From Palsa-883 sp035696165 (GTDB lineage Bacteria; Pseudomonadota; Alphaproteobacteria; Acetobacterales; Acetobacteraceae), in assembly GCA_035696165.1 (NCBI GenBank), contig DASRQX010000244.1:1-8551 (forward strand): a DNA stretch of 8,551 bases, read 5' to 3'. The position numbers and the translations under genes are program-made. Under the pieces are notes generated by a model that saw only the letters and a list, made by a program, of their open reading frames with translations, had not been told where the DNA came from and did no database searches. This document shows, piece after piece, positions 1 through 7,190 of the stretch. How positions within the stretch are numbered: the stretch's first letter is position 1; each line of letters starts with the position of its first letter.

Positions 1-357
1 GTTGAGCCAGGCGTAGACGTCGGTGGGATGGTCCATCTCGTACAGCACGACCTCGTCGCCCGTCCGCCAGTCGAGCCCGCCCGGCACCAGGTTGAGGCCC
101 TGCGAGGTGGTCGCCAGCAGCGCCACGTCCTCGGCCCCGCAGTTGAGCAGCCGCGCCGCCCGCGCGCGGGTCGCTTCGATCAACACCGCGGAGTCTCCGA
201 CCGACATTGTCTCGGACATGCTGTGCAAAAACCCTTCCACCGCCGCCACGTGCGCGCGCGGCAGCGGTCCGCGGCCGGCGCTGTCGAGATAGGTGCTGGT
301 GGCCGTGATCTGGAATTCGCGCGTGCGGATCACCGCGAAATCCGGGTCGGCTGGCAT
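1..357 (-). CDS. Class-V PLP-dependent aminotransferase, N-terminal part (cut by window edge)
   Basis: These are the first 119 codons of a longer gene that runs off the left edge. The N-terminus reads TYLDSAGRGPLPRAHVAAVE, the typical opening of class-V aminotransferases (cysteine desulfurase / isopenicillin-N-epimerase-like fold type I PLP enzymes). It is followed around residues 77-105 by ED-VALLATTSQGLN and GGLDW-GDEVVLYEMDHP. The TTSQGLN part corresponds to the loop that binds the PLP phosphate in this family. The catalytic lysine lies beyond the window, so activity cannot be judged. The ATG at 357 shares one base with the stop of the ATPase gene (TGATG); a GTG at 360 is the alternative start. 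Such coupling to an oligopeptide-type transporter suggests the enzyme works on the imported compound. The exact reaction (desulfuration, racemisation, transamination or lyase) is unknown. The family call is firm; the role is inference. Confidence 0.88.
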   Translation of the reverse strand, partial: MPADPDFAVIRTREFQITATSTYLDSAGRGPLPRAHVAAVEGFLHSMSETMSVGDSAVLIEATRARAARLLNCGAEDVALLATTSQGLNLVPGGLDWRTGDEVVLYEMDHPTDVYAWLN

Positions 358-2423
358 CACTGCGCGAACTCCTCGGTCAGTGCGGACACGTCCGCGTCCA
401 GTGGAAAATGGCAGGCCCAGCGATGCGCGCCGCCGTTCCCGGCCAGGGGGGGTTCGACCTCGGCGCAACGCCCCTGCGCCCCGGCGCAACGGGTGCGGAA
501 CCGGCATCCGCTTGGCGGCGAGAGTGGCGAGGGAGGATCCCCCTCCAGAAGGCCACGCGCGCGCCGCCCGCGAACGAAAGAAGGTTCCGGTACCGAAGCG
601 AGCAACGCCTGCGTGTAGTGGTGCCGCGGGCGTGCACACACGTCCTCGGTGGGTCCGCTCTCGACGATCTTGCCGAGGAACATCACGGCGATCCGCGCGC
701 AGAGCTGACGGACGATCCGCAGGTCGTGGCTGATGAAGACGAGCGCAAGGTCGAAGCGCTGCTGAAGGTCGTGCAGCAGGTTGATGATCTGCGCCTGGAT
801 CGACAGGTCAAGCGAGGAGATCGGTTCGTCGGCCACGATCAGCGCCGGCCGCAGAACGATCGCGCGGGCGATGCCGACGCGCTGCCGCTGGCCGCCGGAC
901 AGTTGATGCGGAAAGCGGCTGGCGAGCGCGCGACCCAGGCCGACGAGCTCCAGCGCCTCCCGCACGCGCGCCGCGATCTCGGCGGTGGCGAAGCCGTTTA
1001 CCGCCAGGGGCTCGGCGACGATGTCGGCAACCGGCAGCCGCGGATTGAGCGAGGCATAGGGGTCCTGAAAGATCGGCTGCATGTGCTGGCGGATGCGCCG
1101 CAGCGCATCACCGCCGAGGTGCGTGATGTCGCTGCCCATGAATTCAATGCTGCCGGCCTCGACATCGATCAGCCGCAGCAGGCAGCGCGCCAGAGTGGAC
1201 TTGCCACAGCCTGACTCACCAACGATCCCCAGCGTCTCGCCACGATGGATCGACAGTGAAACGCCATCGACGGCGTGGACGTGGCGATGCCGCGCGAACA
1301 GCGTCTCGCCCGGCACCGCGAAATAGTGTTTCAGGTCGGTCGCCGCCAGCAGGACCTCGCGAGGTGCCGCTGACTGCGGCCGGGCATTGGCGGTGATCAG
1401 GTCAGGGGCGAACGCCGGCAGGCCAGTGGCCTGCGCCACCCAACAGGCCGCACGCGTGTCCCCCACATCGACGAGGGCGGGCTCCTCGGCGCCGCAGCGG
1501 GCGATGGCGAAGGCGCAACGCGGGTGGAACTTGCATCCGGCGGGCAGGGCATCCGGCGAGGGCGGCTCGCCGCCGATCGCCTTCAGCCTGGCGCCTCGCG
1601 CGCCGACGGCCCGAGGCATCGATTCCACCAGAGCGCGCGTGTAGGGATGGCTGGGGTGCTCCAGCAATGCGCGCGTCGGACCGGCCTGCACGATGCGCCC
1701 CGCATACATAACGCCGATCGTTGTGCAGATCTCGCTGAGCACGCCAAGGTCGTGGCTGATCAGCAGGATCGCCACGCCGAGCTCCTGGTTCAGCCGCCGG
1801 CAGATGTCGAGAATCTGCGCCTGGACGGTAACATCCAGCGCTGTCGTCGGCTCGTCGGCGATCAGCAACTGTGGCGTGGCGATCAGCGCCGTCGCGATGG
1901 TCGCGCGCTGGCGCATCCCGCCGGAGAACTCGTGCGGATAGCGCCGCACCGCCTCGTGCACATCCGGCATGCCCATGGCACGCAGCCGCTCGCCCACGAG
2001 CTGCCGTGCCTGCCGCGCGTTCGCCTTGCCGTGCAGCAGCAGCGGCTCGGCGACCTGCAGCCCGATCCGCATGATCGGGTTCAGCGAGGTCAGCGAATCC
2101 TGAAAAACCATACCGATGCTGTCGCCGCGAAGCTGCGACAGGCGCCGGCGGCTGGTGCCGATCAGCTCCTCGCCATTGAACTTCACCGAACCGCCGGTCA
2201 CCCGTGCGCCGGCGGGCAGCAGGCCGTTGATGGCATGCACCGTCATGCTCTTGCCTGACCCGGACTCGCCGAGCAGCCCGAAGATCTCGCCGGCACGGAC
2301 CTGCAACGATACGCCGCGAACGACCGGCAACGGCTGGCGCGCCGGCCCCACCGCCACCTGCAGGTCCCCGACGTCGAGCAGCGTCGCGCCGGGGCGCGGC
2401 GGCGTCACTGCCGGATGCGTCAC
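357..2423 (-). CDS. Dipeptide/oligopeptide-type ABC transporter, fused double ATP-binding protein
   Basis: 688 residues: DppD-like and DppF-like ATPases joined in one chain, as in GsiA/YejF. It powers the membrane permeases encoded just upstream. First half: Walker A GESGSGKS at 52-59, Q-loop Q108, signature FSGGM at 166-170, Walker B LLIADEP at 186-192, switch His224. Second half: Walker A GESGCGKS at 402-409, Q453, signature LSGGQ at 508-512, Walker B ending ADEP at 534, His566. Each half ends in an oligopeptide-type C-terminal region (HPYTRAL 259-265 and HHYTQAL 601-607) followed by four cysteines: C297, C303, C310, C327 and C640, C646, C653, C671. Both halves look catalytically complete. 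The GTG at 2423 was chosen because it overlaps the upstream permease stop as GTGA and lies 8 nt behind a G-rich Shine-Dalgarno run. The frame stays open further upstream (to 3236), but that part is a shadow of the permease gene. Confidence 0.95.
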   Translation of the reverse strand: MTHPAVTPPRPGATLLDVGDLQVAVGPARQPLPVVRGVSLQVRAGEIFGLLGESGSGKSMTVHAINGLLPAGARVTGGSVKFNGEELIGTSRRRLSQLRGDSIGMVFQDSLTSLNPIMRIGLQVAEPLLLHGKANARQARQLVGERLRAMGMPDVHEAVRRYPHEFSGGMRQRATIATALIATPQLLIADEPTTALDVTVQAQILDICRRLNQELGVAILLISHDLGVLSEICTTIGVMYAGRIVQAGPTRALLEHPSHPYTRALVESMPRAVGARGARLKAIGGEPPSPDALPAGCKFHPRCAFAIARCGAEEPALVDVGDTRAACWVAQATGLPAFAPDLITANARPQSAAPREVLLAATDLKHYFAVPGETLFARHRHVHAVDGVSLSIHRGETLGIVGESGCGKSTLARCLLRLIDVEAGSIEFMGSDITHLGGDALRRIRQHMQPIFQDPYASLNPRLPVADIVAEPLAVNGFATAEIAARVREALELVGLGRALASRFPHQLSGGQRQRVGIARAIVLRPALIVADEPISSLDLSIQAQIINLLHDLQQRFDLALVFISHDLRIVRQLCARIAVMFLGKIVESGPTEDVCARPRHHYTQALLASVPEPSFVRGRRARGLLEGDPPSPLSPPSGCRFRTRCAGAQGRCAEVEPPLAGNGGAHRWACHFPLDADVSALTEEFAQ

Positions 2424-3301
2424 TGCCGGCGTCCCCCCACCCACGGATCGAGCGCATCGCGGATCGAATCGCCGATCAGGTTGAAAGCAAACGCCAGCGT
2501 CAGCACGGGCATGGCTGGAAAAGTCGCCACCCACCAGTCGTCCATCACGGTCGCTCCGGTGGACACCATCGCGCCCCATTCCGGCTGTGGCGGCTGCGCG
2601 CCCAGCCCGAGGAAGCCTAGGATGGCAAAACTCAGGATCGCCCGGCCGACGTCGATGGCCGCCATCACCAGCAGCGCCTGCAGCGCATTCGGCAGAATGA
2701 CGCGCAGCAGAATCCCCGCCGGCCGCCGCCCGGCCGCGCGCGACGCCACCACGTAGTCCTTGCTGCCAAGGTCGAGCACCAGTGCCCGGCACACCCGCAC
2801 GTAATGCGGCCACCACACCGCTGCCAATGCGATGATGCCGTGCGCAAGGCTGGCACCCAGCGCGGCCGCCACCGCCATGGCGAGAATGATCAGCGGAAAT
2901 CCCAGCATCATGTCGGTGAACCGCATCACCAGGTCGTCGACGATGCCCCGGCAGTAGCCCGCGACGGCGCCCAGGCTGACACCGACCAGGAATCCCGCCG
3001 CCACCACCGCCACCGCCGCCGGCAGCGATTCGCGTCCGCCGTACAGGACGCGCGCGAACACGTCCCGGCCAAGCTGGTCGGTGCCGAACAGATGCACAGC
3101 GGAGGGTGGCCGCAGTCTCAGCGCGATATGTTGCTGGAGAGGATCGAAATGGGCGATCAGCGGTGCCGCGGCGATCATCACCGCCCAACCGAGGATGATC
3201 ACAATCCCCACGGCCATCTCGGCGTTCGACAGCCACCCGGCCGCGCCTGCCAGCAGGCGCGCGGGACGGGCAATCGGGGCGGCCATCGGCGTCTCGGTCA
3301 C
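2420..3301 (-). CDS. ABC transporter permease, DppC/OppC type
   Basis: 293-residue inner-membrane permease, one half of the translocation channel for the imported peptide-like solute. It has the usual DppC layout: a short cytoplasmic N-terminus, a first membrane segment at about 28-50, then the family hallmark HLFGTDQLGRDVFARVLYGG (70-89), followed by five more hydrophobic segments (roughly 94-116, 131-150, 153-172, 206-232, 262-280). The EAA coupling loop that docks on the ATPase is at about 185-205 (VASRAAGRRPAGILLRVILPN without its last residue is the core). Length is normal for the family. It starts with GTG at 3301, overlapping the DppB-type stop by 4 nt (GTGA), and its own stop overlaps the ATPase GTG the same way. 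The neighbours make the function clear; the substrate is not readable. Confidence 0.95.
   Translation of the reverse strand: MTETPMAAPIARPARLLAGAAGWLSNAEMAVGIVIILGWAVMIAAAPLIAHFDPLQQHIALRLRPPSAVHLFGTDQLGRDVFARVLYGGRESLPAAVAVVAAGFLVGVSLGAVAGYCRGIVDDLVMRFTDMMLGFPLIILAMAVAAALGASLAHGIIALAAVWWPHYVRVCRALVLDLGSKDYVVASRAAGRRPAGILLRVILPNALQALLVMAAIDVGRAILSFAILGFLGLGAQPPQPEWGAMVSTGATVMDDWWVATFPAMPVLTLAFAFNLIGDSIRDALDPWVGGRRQ
2432..2438 (-). promoter_or_regulatory. Ribosome binding site deciding the ATPase start
   Basis: A GGGGGGA run on the minus strand lies 8 nt upstream of the GTG at 2423, inside the 3' end of the DppC-type gene. It supports the GTG at 2423 over the next in-frame GTG at 2408. The run also encodes glycines of the upstream permease, so its strength as a ribosome site is inferred. 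Confidence 0.5.
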
Positions 3302-4329
3302 GCGCGGACTGCCAGCAGCGAGGCGCGCACGCGCGGGTCGAGCAGGGCGTAGATCAGATCAACCGCGAGATTGACGATGGTGTAGATGAAGCCGACGGTC
3401 AGCGCGACCCCGATGATCGCCGGGAAGTCCACGTGGACGGCAGCGTTGAAGGCATACCGCCCGATCCCGGGCCAGCCGAAGATCGTCTCCACCAGCAGCG
3501 CCCCAGACAGCAGGTCGCCATAGGCCAGGCCGATCACCGTGACGATGGGGATCATGGCGTTCGGCGCGGCATGCCGGCGGATCACGTAAAACTCCGACGC
3601 ACCCTTGCCCCGTGCGGCACGCAGGAAATCTTGCGGCAGCACCGACAGCATGCTCGCCCGCGTCATGCGCGTCAGCAGGCCGACGCTCCAGGTCGCCAGC
3701 ACGAATGCCGGCAGCGCGAGGTGCGACAGGGCATTCCACGCGGTCGAGGGCTCGCCGGCAATCACGCTGTCGATGATGTAGAACCGGGTCACCGGCGGCG
3801 GTGGCTGCAACGCATAGTCGAGCCGTCCCGGCGCCGGCGCCCAGCCCAGGTGCAGATAGAAGATGTCGAGCAGGATCAGCGCCAGCCAGAAGATCGGCAT
3901 GGCCACGCCGGCAAGCGTCAGCAGCCGCACGACCAGATCGATCATCCCACCGCGCCGAATCGCCGCCAAGATGCCGAGCGGAATCGACAGCACTACGCTG
4001 AAGAAAATCGTCACCGTCGCCAGCTCGACGGTGGCCGGCAGGTAATCGCGCAGGTCATCCACCACCGGACGATGCGTGTAGATCGACACGCCCATGTCGC
4101 CGTGCAGCAGGTTCCCGACATAGGTCAGGTACTGCACCGGCACCGGCTTATCGAGCCCCCACTTCTTGCGGTAGGCAGCGACGATTTCCGGATGGTTCGA
4201 CGCCTCCTGCGAGATCGACGCGATGATCGGGTCGGTCGGAATCGCCTTGGTCACAGCGAAGGAGATCAGGGTCATCCCCAGCAGCACTGGGATCAGCAAA
4301 AGAAGCCGCCGGACGATGTACCTGGTCAC
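3298..4329 (-). CDS. ABC transporter permease, DppB/OppB type
   Basis: 343-residue inner-membrane permease that pairs with the DppC-type protein. The N-terminus MTRYIVRRLLLLIPVLLGMT is the classic first helix of this family. It is followed by the long periplasmic loop (about 30-100, with KWGLDKPVPVQYLTYVGNLL and GDMGVSI). Five more hydrophobic segments lie near 101-124, 132-158, 202-222, 259-285 and 303-330. The EAA loop is at about 234-257 (DFLRAARGKGASE, then RRHAAPN), and the C-terminal motif VETIFGWPGIGRYAFNA (280-296) is well kept. The start is a GTG at 4329, 24 nt after the stop of the solute-binding protein. I see no strong Shine-Dalgarno in that gap, so coupling to the upstream gene may help. 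The 3' end overlaps the next gene by 4 nt. Confidence 0.95.
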   Translation of the reverse strand: MTRYIVRRLLLLIPVLLGMTLISFAVTKAIPTDPIIASISQEASNHPEIVAAYRKKWGLDKPVPVQYLTYVGNLLHGDMGVSIYTHRPVVDDLRDYLPATVELATVTIFFSVVLSIPLGILAAIRRGGMIDLVVRLLTLAGVAMPIFWLALILLDIFYLHLGWAPAPGRLDYALQPPPPVTRFYIIDSVIAGEPSTAWNALSHLALPAFVLATWSVGLLTRMTRASMLSVLPQDFLRAARGKGASEFYVIRRHAAPNAMIPIVTVIGLAYGDLLSGALLVETIFGWPGIGRYAFNAAVHVDFPAIIGVALTVGFIYTIVNLAVDLIYALLDPRVRASLLAVRA

Positions 4330-4353
4330 CCGCAGTGGCCCGCGCGATCGCCG

Positions 4354-6018
4354 CTAGCCGAATTCGCTGGTCGGAATGTTGAAGAAGGACAACAGATCGA
4401 CCGCAAGCGTCTTGACGACGTCCGTGCGGTAGCCAAGCTGGTAGTTCGTCTCGAACAGCCAGGCATAGGGCCCGTGCTGGTTGATCAGCCGCTGTGCCTG
4501 CAACGCCGGCTCGATCTGCTCCTTCGGATCGAGCGAGGCCACCGCCTTGGCCGTCAGCTCCGCGATCTCATTAGCCTCCGGTGACGAATCCACGGCCCAG
4601 TTCTGCCGTGCCAACGCCACATGCCCGCCTGGCGCGTAGACCGGCAAGAAATCCGTCCATCCCGGGAAATCGACCGCCCACAGATGCAGCACGGCCTCGG
4701 GCTTGCCGGCCCGGTAGTCCGTCAGTTCCTGCGTCAGCGGCTCGCCGATCAGATCGGCAGTGATGCCGACCGCGGCCAGGTCTTCCTTGACCTTCTGCAC
4801 CACGTCGGTTGCCGGCACGTTCTGGATGATCTGGTCGGCGCCATAGGTGAGCTTGAAGCTGAAGCCATTGGGCATGCCGAGCGCCGCCAGCGCCGCCTTC
4901 GCCTTGGGAATGTCCTGCTTCATGCCCTCGGCCACCGGCAGCGCGTTCGGCAGTTGCGGCGGCACGATCGAACCGGTCAGTTGACCGCCCCCGAGATAGA
5001 TCTCTTTCAGCCCCTCATAGTCGATCGCGCATCTGATGGCCTCCCAGGCCTTCGGCTGGCCGATCGGACCGGACGCCTTGGCGTTGAAGCCGAGATAGGC
5101 AATGCCGAGCGCCGGCACGCTGGCGACTGCTGTCTTGCTTGCCGGTCCGCGCTTCAGAAGATCGGCCGCAAGATCGGGCGTGAGATTGACGGCGATATGG
5201 GCGTCACCGCGCAGCAGCAGGTCACGCTGCGTGGTCGGATCCTGCACGAAACGGAACACCACGGTGTCGAAGGTCTTCTTCCCCCAGTAATATGGGTTCG
5301 CCCGCAGCACCATCTCCGAGCCGCGGTCCCAGTGATCGATCATGAACGGTCCAGTGCCGACCGAATGCTGGTCGAGCCACGTGGTCGCCGTGTCGGTCGT
5401 CGCGGCGTCGGCGGCATCGGTGCCGCCATGCGCCCGGACGACCGCGGCGTTGGTCACGGCGAGGCTCGGATTCGGCACCAGCTTGAGGAAATCGACGTCC
5501 AGCTTCTTCAGGACGATCTTGATCTGGTTGGGACCGCTCTTGGTTATCGAATCAACGTTGCCGAGCAGCCACGACGCGTCGGACTTGTTGTTGCGCTGCC
5601 GATGGCAGGAGAAGATGTAATCGTCCGGCGTGACCGAAGTGCCGTCGCTGAATTTCCAGTCCGGATGGAGATCGAAGGTATAGGTCAACCCGTCCGGACT
5701 GACGGTCCAGTTGGTGGCATAGCCCGGCGCCGGGTCGGCGCCGTTCAAGCTGAGCAGAGAATCATACAGCGCGCGCGAGATCGCCGCGGCATCCACTTCC
5801 GAGGCCCGCCCGGGATCGACGGTGCGCAGCGACCCGGGCTGTTGCACGATGATCAGCGCCTTGACCCCAGCCGCCCGGGCGGGCGCCGTCACGACGGTTG
5901 CCATCGCCGTGGCCAAGGCCGGAGGCAGCGTCGCCAGTGCGGCGCCGCTTTCGATGAACCGTCGGCGCGACAGTGCGCGTCGGCGACCGTTCTGCCCGTG
6001 GCTCCTGGTGTTGCTCAT
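4354..6018 (-). CDS. Solute-binding protein, family 5 (peptide type), with Tat signal
   Basis: 554-residue periplasmic binding protein of the SBP_bac_5 family (DppA/OppA-like), which hands the solute to the two permeases encoded downstream. The N-terminus carries a twin-arginine motif S-R-R-R-F-I at 17-22, a hydrophobic stretch at about 24-43 and a likely cleavage site after ARA (residue 49), so it is probably exported folded by Tat. Family hallmarks: SPDGLTYTFDLHPDWKFSDG (107-126), TPDDYIFS (130-137), GTGPF (221-225), NPYYWG (241-246) and a late WAVDFPGWTDFLP. No lipobox is present. The ATG at 6018 lies 8 nt behind AGGAAAGGGG, which fixes the start. It stands 42 nt downstream of the regulator gene and 24 nt upstream of the DppB-type gene. 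The binding specificity cannot be deduced. Confidence 0.95.
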   Translation of the reverse strand: MSNTRSHGQNGRRRALSRRRFIESGAALATLPPALATAMATVVTAPARAAGVKALIIVQQPGSLRTVDPGRASEVDAAAISRALYDSLLSLNGADPAPGYATNWTVSPDGLTYTFDLHPDWKFSDGTSVTPDDYIFSCHRQRNNKSDASWLLGNVDSITKSGPNQIKIVLKKLDVDFLKLVPNPSLAVTNAAVVRAHGGTDAADAATTDTATTWLDQHSVGTGPFMIDHWDRGSEMVLRANPYYWGKKTFDTVVFRFVQDPTTQRDLLLRGDAHIAVNLTPDLAADLLKRGPASKTAVASVPALGIAYLGFNAKASGPIGQPKAWEAIRCAIDYEGLKEIYLGGGQLTGSIVPPQLPNALPVAEGMKQDIPKAKAALAALGMPNGFSFKLTYGADQIIQNVPATDVVQKVKEDLAAVGITADLIGEPLTQELTDYRAGKPEAVLHLWAVDFPGWTDFLPVYAPGGHVALARQNWAVDSSPEANEIAELTAKAVASLDPKEQIEPALQAQRLINQHGPYAWLFETNYQLGYRTDVVKTLAVDLLSFFNIPTSEFG

Positions 6019-6026
6019 TGTCGCTG

Positions 6027-6036
6027 CCCCTTTCCT
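6027..6036 (-). promoter_or_regulatory. Strong ribosome binding site of the solute-binding protein
   Basis: AGGAAAGGGG on the minus strand, 8 nt before the ATG at 6018. It is the clearest Shine-Dalgarno of the operon and lies in the 42-nt gap after the regulator gene. It fits a gene that must be made in excess over the permeases. Confidence 0.65.
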
Positions 6037-6060
6037 CGCTGACGTGTCGCCGCCGCTCGA

Positions 6061-6906
6061 TCAACGTGCCGCGGCGGCGCGTACGGATTTCAATCGAGCG
6101 GACAGCGGTGTCACCCGCTCGGCATCGCTGTCTGCGTGCAACGGACCCCGCGGCGCCGCACTGGCGCGCTCGAGCAGGTCGGCCTCGTGATGCAGCCACA
6201 CCACCGAGCGGCGCACATGCGCCCGCATGGCTGCCTCGGCGGCGTCGGGATCGCGCCGCAGCAGCGCCTCAAGGATTACCGCGTGCTCGGTCAGTCCGTC
6301 CTGGATCGACTTGATCAGCCCGGCCCCAAAGGCGAGCACGAGAATGTTGACCGAGTGGGTCGTCTCGGTGAGCGGCTGGCTCCCGGCGATCTCCAGGATG
6401 CCCGAATGGAACAGATAGTCCTGCGACAGATAGGCGCGGCGGTTGGCGGGGGTATCGGCGGGGTCGATGTCGGCGAACAGCCGGCGCAGTTGCTCGACCC
6501 GTTGCGGGGTGATCAGTGCCGCGGCCCGACGGGCGGCGAGCCCTTCGAGCACTTCGCGCACCTCGAAGATCATGGCGAGCTCGCGCTTCGACAGGCGTCG
6601 CACGAACACACCCCGTCGCGAACGCCAGGTTATCAGACGCTCCTGGGAGAGACGCTTGAGGGCGCTCAGCGTGGGCGTGCGGCTGACACCCATGTCGCCG
6701 GCGAGCTGTTCAGGCACGATCCGCTCGCCGGGCAGCAGCGTGCCATCGACTATCATCGCCTTGATGCGCGCGTAGATATGGTCGTCGAGATTGGCCCGCT
6801 CCGCCGGCCCCCCCCCACCATCGAACGCTTGCGGCGATAGTCGCGCGCTGCCGCTCCGCCCCTTGGCAGCGTTCCTCCGGTCGGCGTGCGTTGTCGTATG
6901 CGACAT
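6061..6906 (-). CDS. GntR-family transcriptional regulator with FCD ligand-binding domain
   Basis: 281-residue regulator, first gene of the transport operon and probably its local repressor or activator. Residues 40-105 form the winged helix-turn-helix (HIYARIKAMIVDG, LPGERI, LAGDMGVSRTP, wing RRGVFVRRL). Residues about 110-245 form an FCD domain with the expected metal/ligand set D163-x3-H167, H208 and H230. In the recognition helix the common SRTP-VREAL is here SRTP-TLSAL, so the usual Arg-Glu pair is missing. The N-terminal 40 residues are longer than usual and include a Gly run coded by nine Gs (codons 31-33). The ATG at 6906 is preceded by AGAAAGG at a 6-nt distance. No other in-frame start precedes the winged helix after the G run, so the upstream start is needed. 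A dyad over its promoter suggests autoregulation. Its ligand is unknown, most likely the transported compound. Confidence 0.93.
   Translation of the reverse strand: MSHTTTHADRRNAAKGRSGSARLSPQAFDGGGGPAERANLDDHIYARIKAMIVDGTLLPGERIVPEQLAGDMGVSRTPTLSALKRLSQERLITWRSRRGVFVRRLSKRELAMIFEVREVLEGLAARRAAALITPQRVEQLRRLFADIDPADTPANRRAYLSQDYLFHSGILEIAGSQPLTETTHSVNILVLAFGAGLIKSIQDGLTEHAVILEALLRRDPDAAEAAMRAHVRRSVVWLHHEADLLERASAAPRGPLHADSDAERVTPLSARLKSVRAAAAR
6808..6816 (-). repeat. G9 homopolymer inside the regulator gene
   Basis: Nine consecutive Gs on the coding strand (nine Cs on the plus strand) make exactly codons 31-33 (Gly-Gly-Gly), preceded by a GGT Gly codon. The run lies ahead of the winged helix, so a one-base slip would abolish the regulator. 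Confidence 0.9.
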
Positions 6907-6912
6907 GTCTGG

Positions 6913-6919
6913 CCTTTCT
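6913..6919 (-). promoter_or_regulatory. Ribosome binding site of the GntR-family regulator
   Basis: AGAAAGG on the minus strand, 6 nt before the ATG at 6906. It supports that start even though it gives a longer N-terminus than is usual for the family. Confidence 0.55.
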
Positions 6920-6927
6920 TGGCGCCA

Positions 6928-6957
6928 ATCTTAGACTGTGTTCAAAAGTGAATACAA
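6928..6957 (-). promoter_or_regulatory. Candidate sigma-70-type promoter of the transport operon
   Basis: On the minus strand TTGTAT (6957-6952) and TAAGAT (6933-6928) are 18 nt apart. They match the -35 and -10 consensus at 3/6 and 4/6. A start site near 6921 would leave a leader of about 15 nt before the ATG at 6906. The palindrome at 6937-6956 fills the spacer. This is a moderate sequence match with good placement and no other support. Confidence 0.4.
6937..6956. promoter_or_regulatory. Palindromic operator candidate for the GntR-family regulator
   Basis: On the plus strand TGTGTTCA-AAAG-TGAATACA is an inverted repeat with 8-bp arms (7 of 8 pairs match) and a 4-bp gap. It sits between the presumed -35 and -10 elements, 30 bp upstream of the regulator ATG. 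GntR-family proteins bind as dimers to short dyads, and many repress their own operon. The position makes this the best operator candidate in the window. Confidence 0.5.
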
Positions 6958-7190
6958 GGCGCGCCGAACAGCGGCACAGTTGGGAATCGATCCTTTCAGC
7001 AAGGCGCCCGGACGCAGAACGGTGTTGTGCTTGCGCGGATTGCCGATTGATTCAGGCCAGCCACCGCGCTGCTTCGCCTAGCGGTGTCTCGGTCCAGCTA
7101 CCCGGGCACACGTTGCACGCTCCGTCCGTGGTCCGTGCGTTCAAAAACCCCATCGCGAATCCTGCTCATCAGCCCCAGCAATTCCGCCGA

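Noticed and set aside
2424..3236. Open frame upstream of the ATPase start that would extend the protein by about 270 residues
   Set aside because: It is the DppC-type gene read in another frame. The translation has repetitive Gly/Arg-rich text without domains, and the GTG at 2423 has a ribosome site and a stop overlap.
3433..6042. Long plus-strand open frames (383 and 473 codons) opposite the permease and binding-protein genes
   Set aside because: They are antisense shadows of well-recognised genes in GC-rich DNA. The translations are Arg/His/Gln-rich with no family character.
7062..7086. Hairpin CACCGC/GCGGTG between the operon and the recombinase, considered as a terminator
   Set aside because: Six base pairs with a 13-nt loop and no T-tract on either strand.
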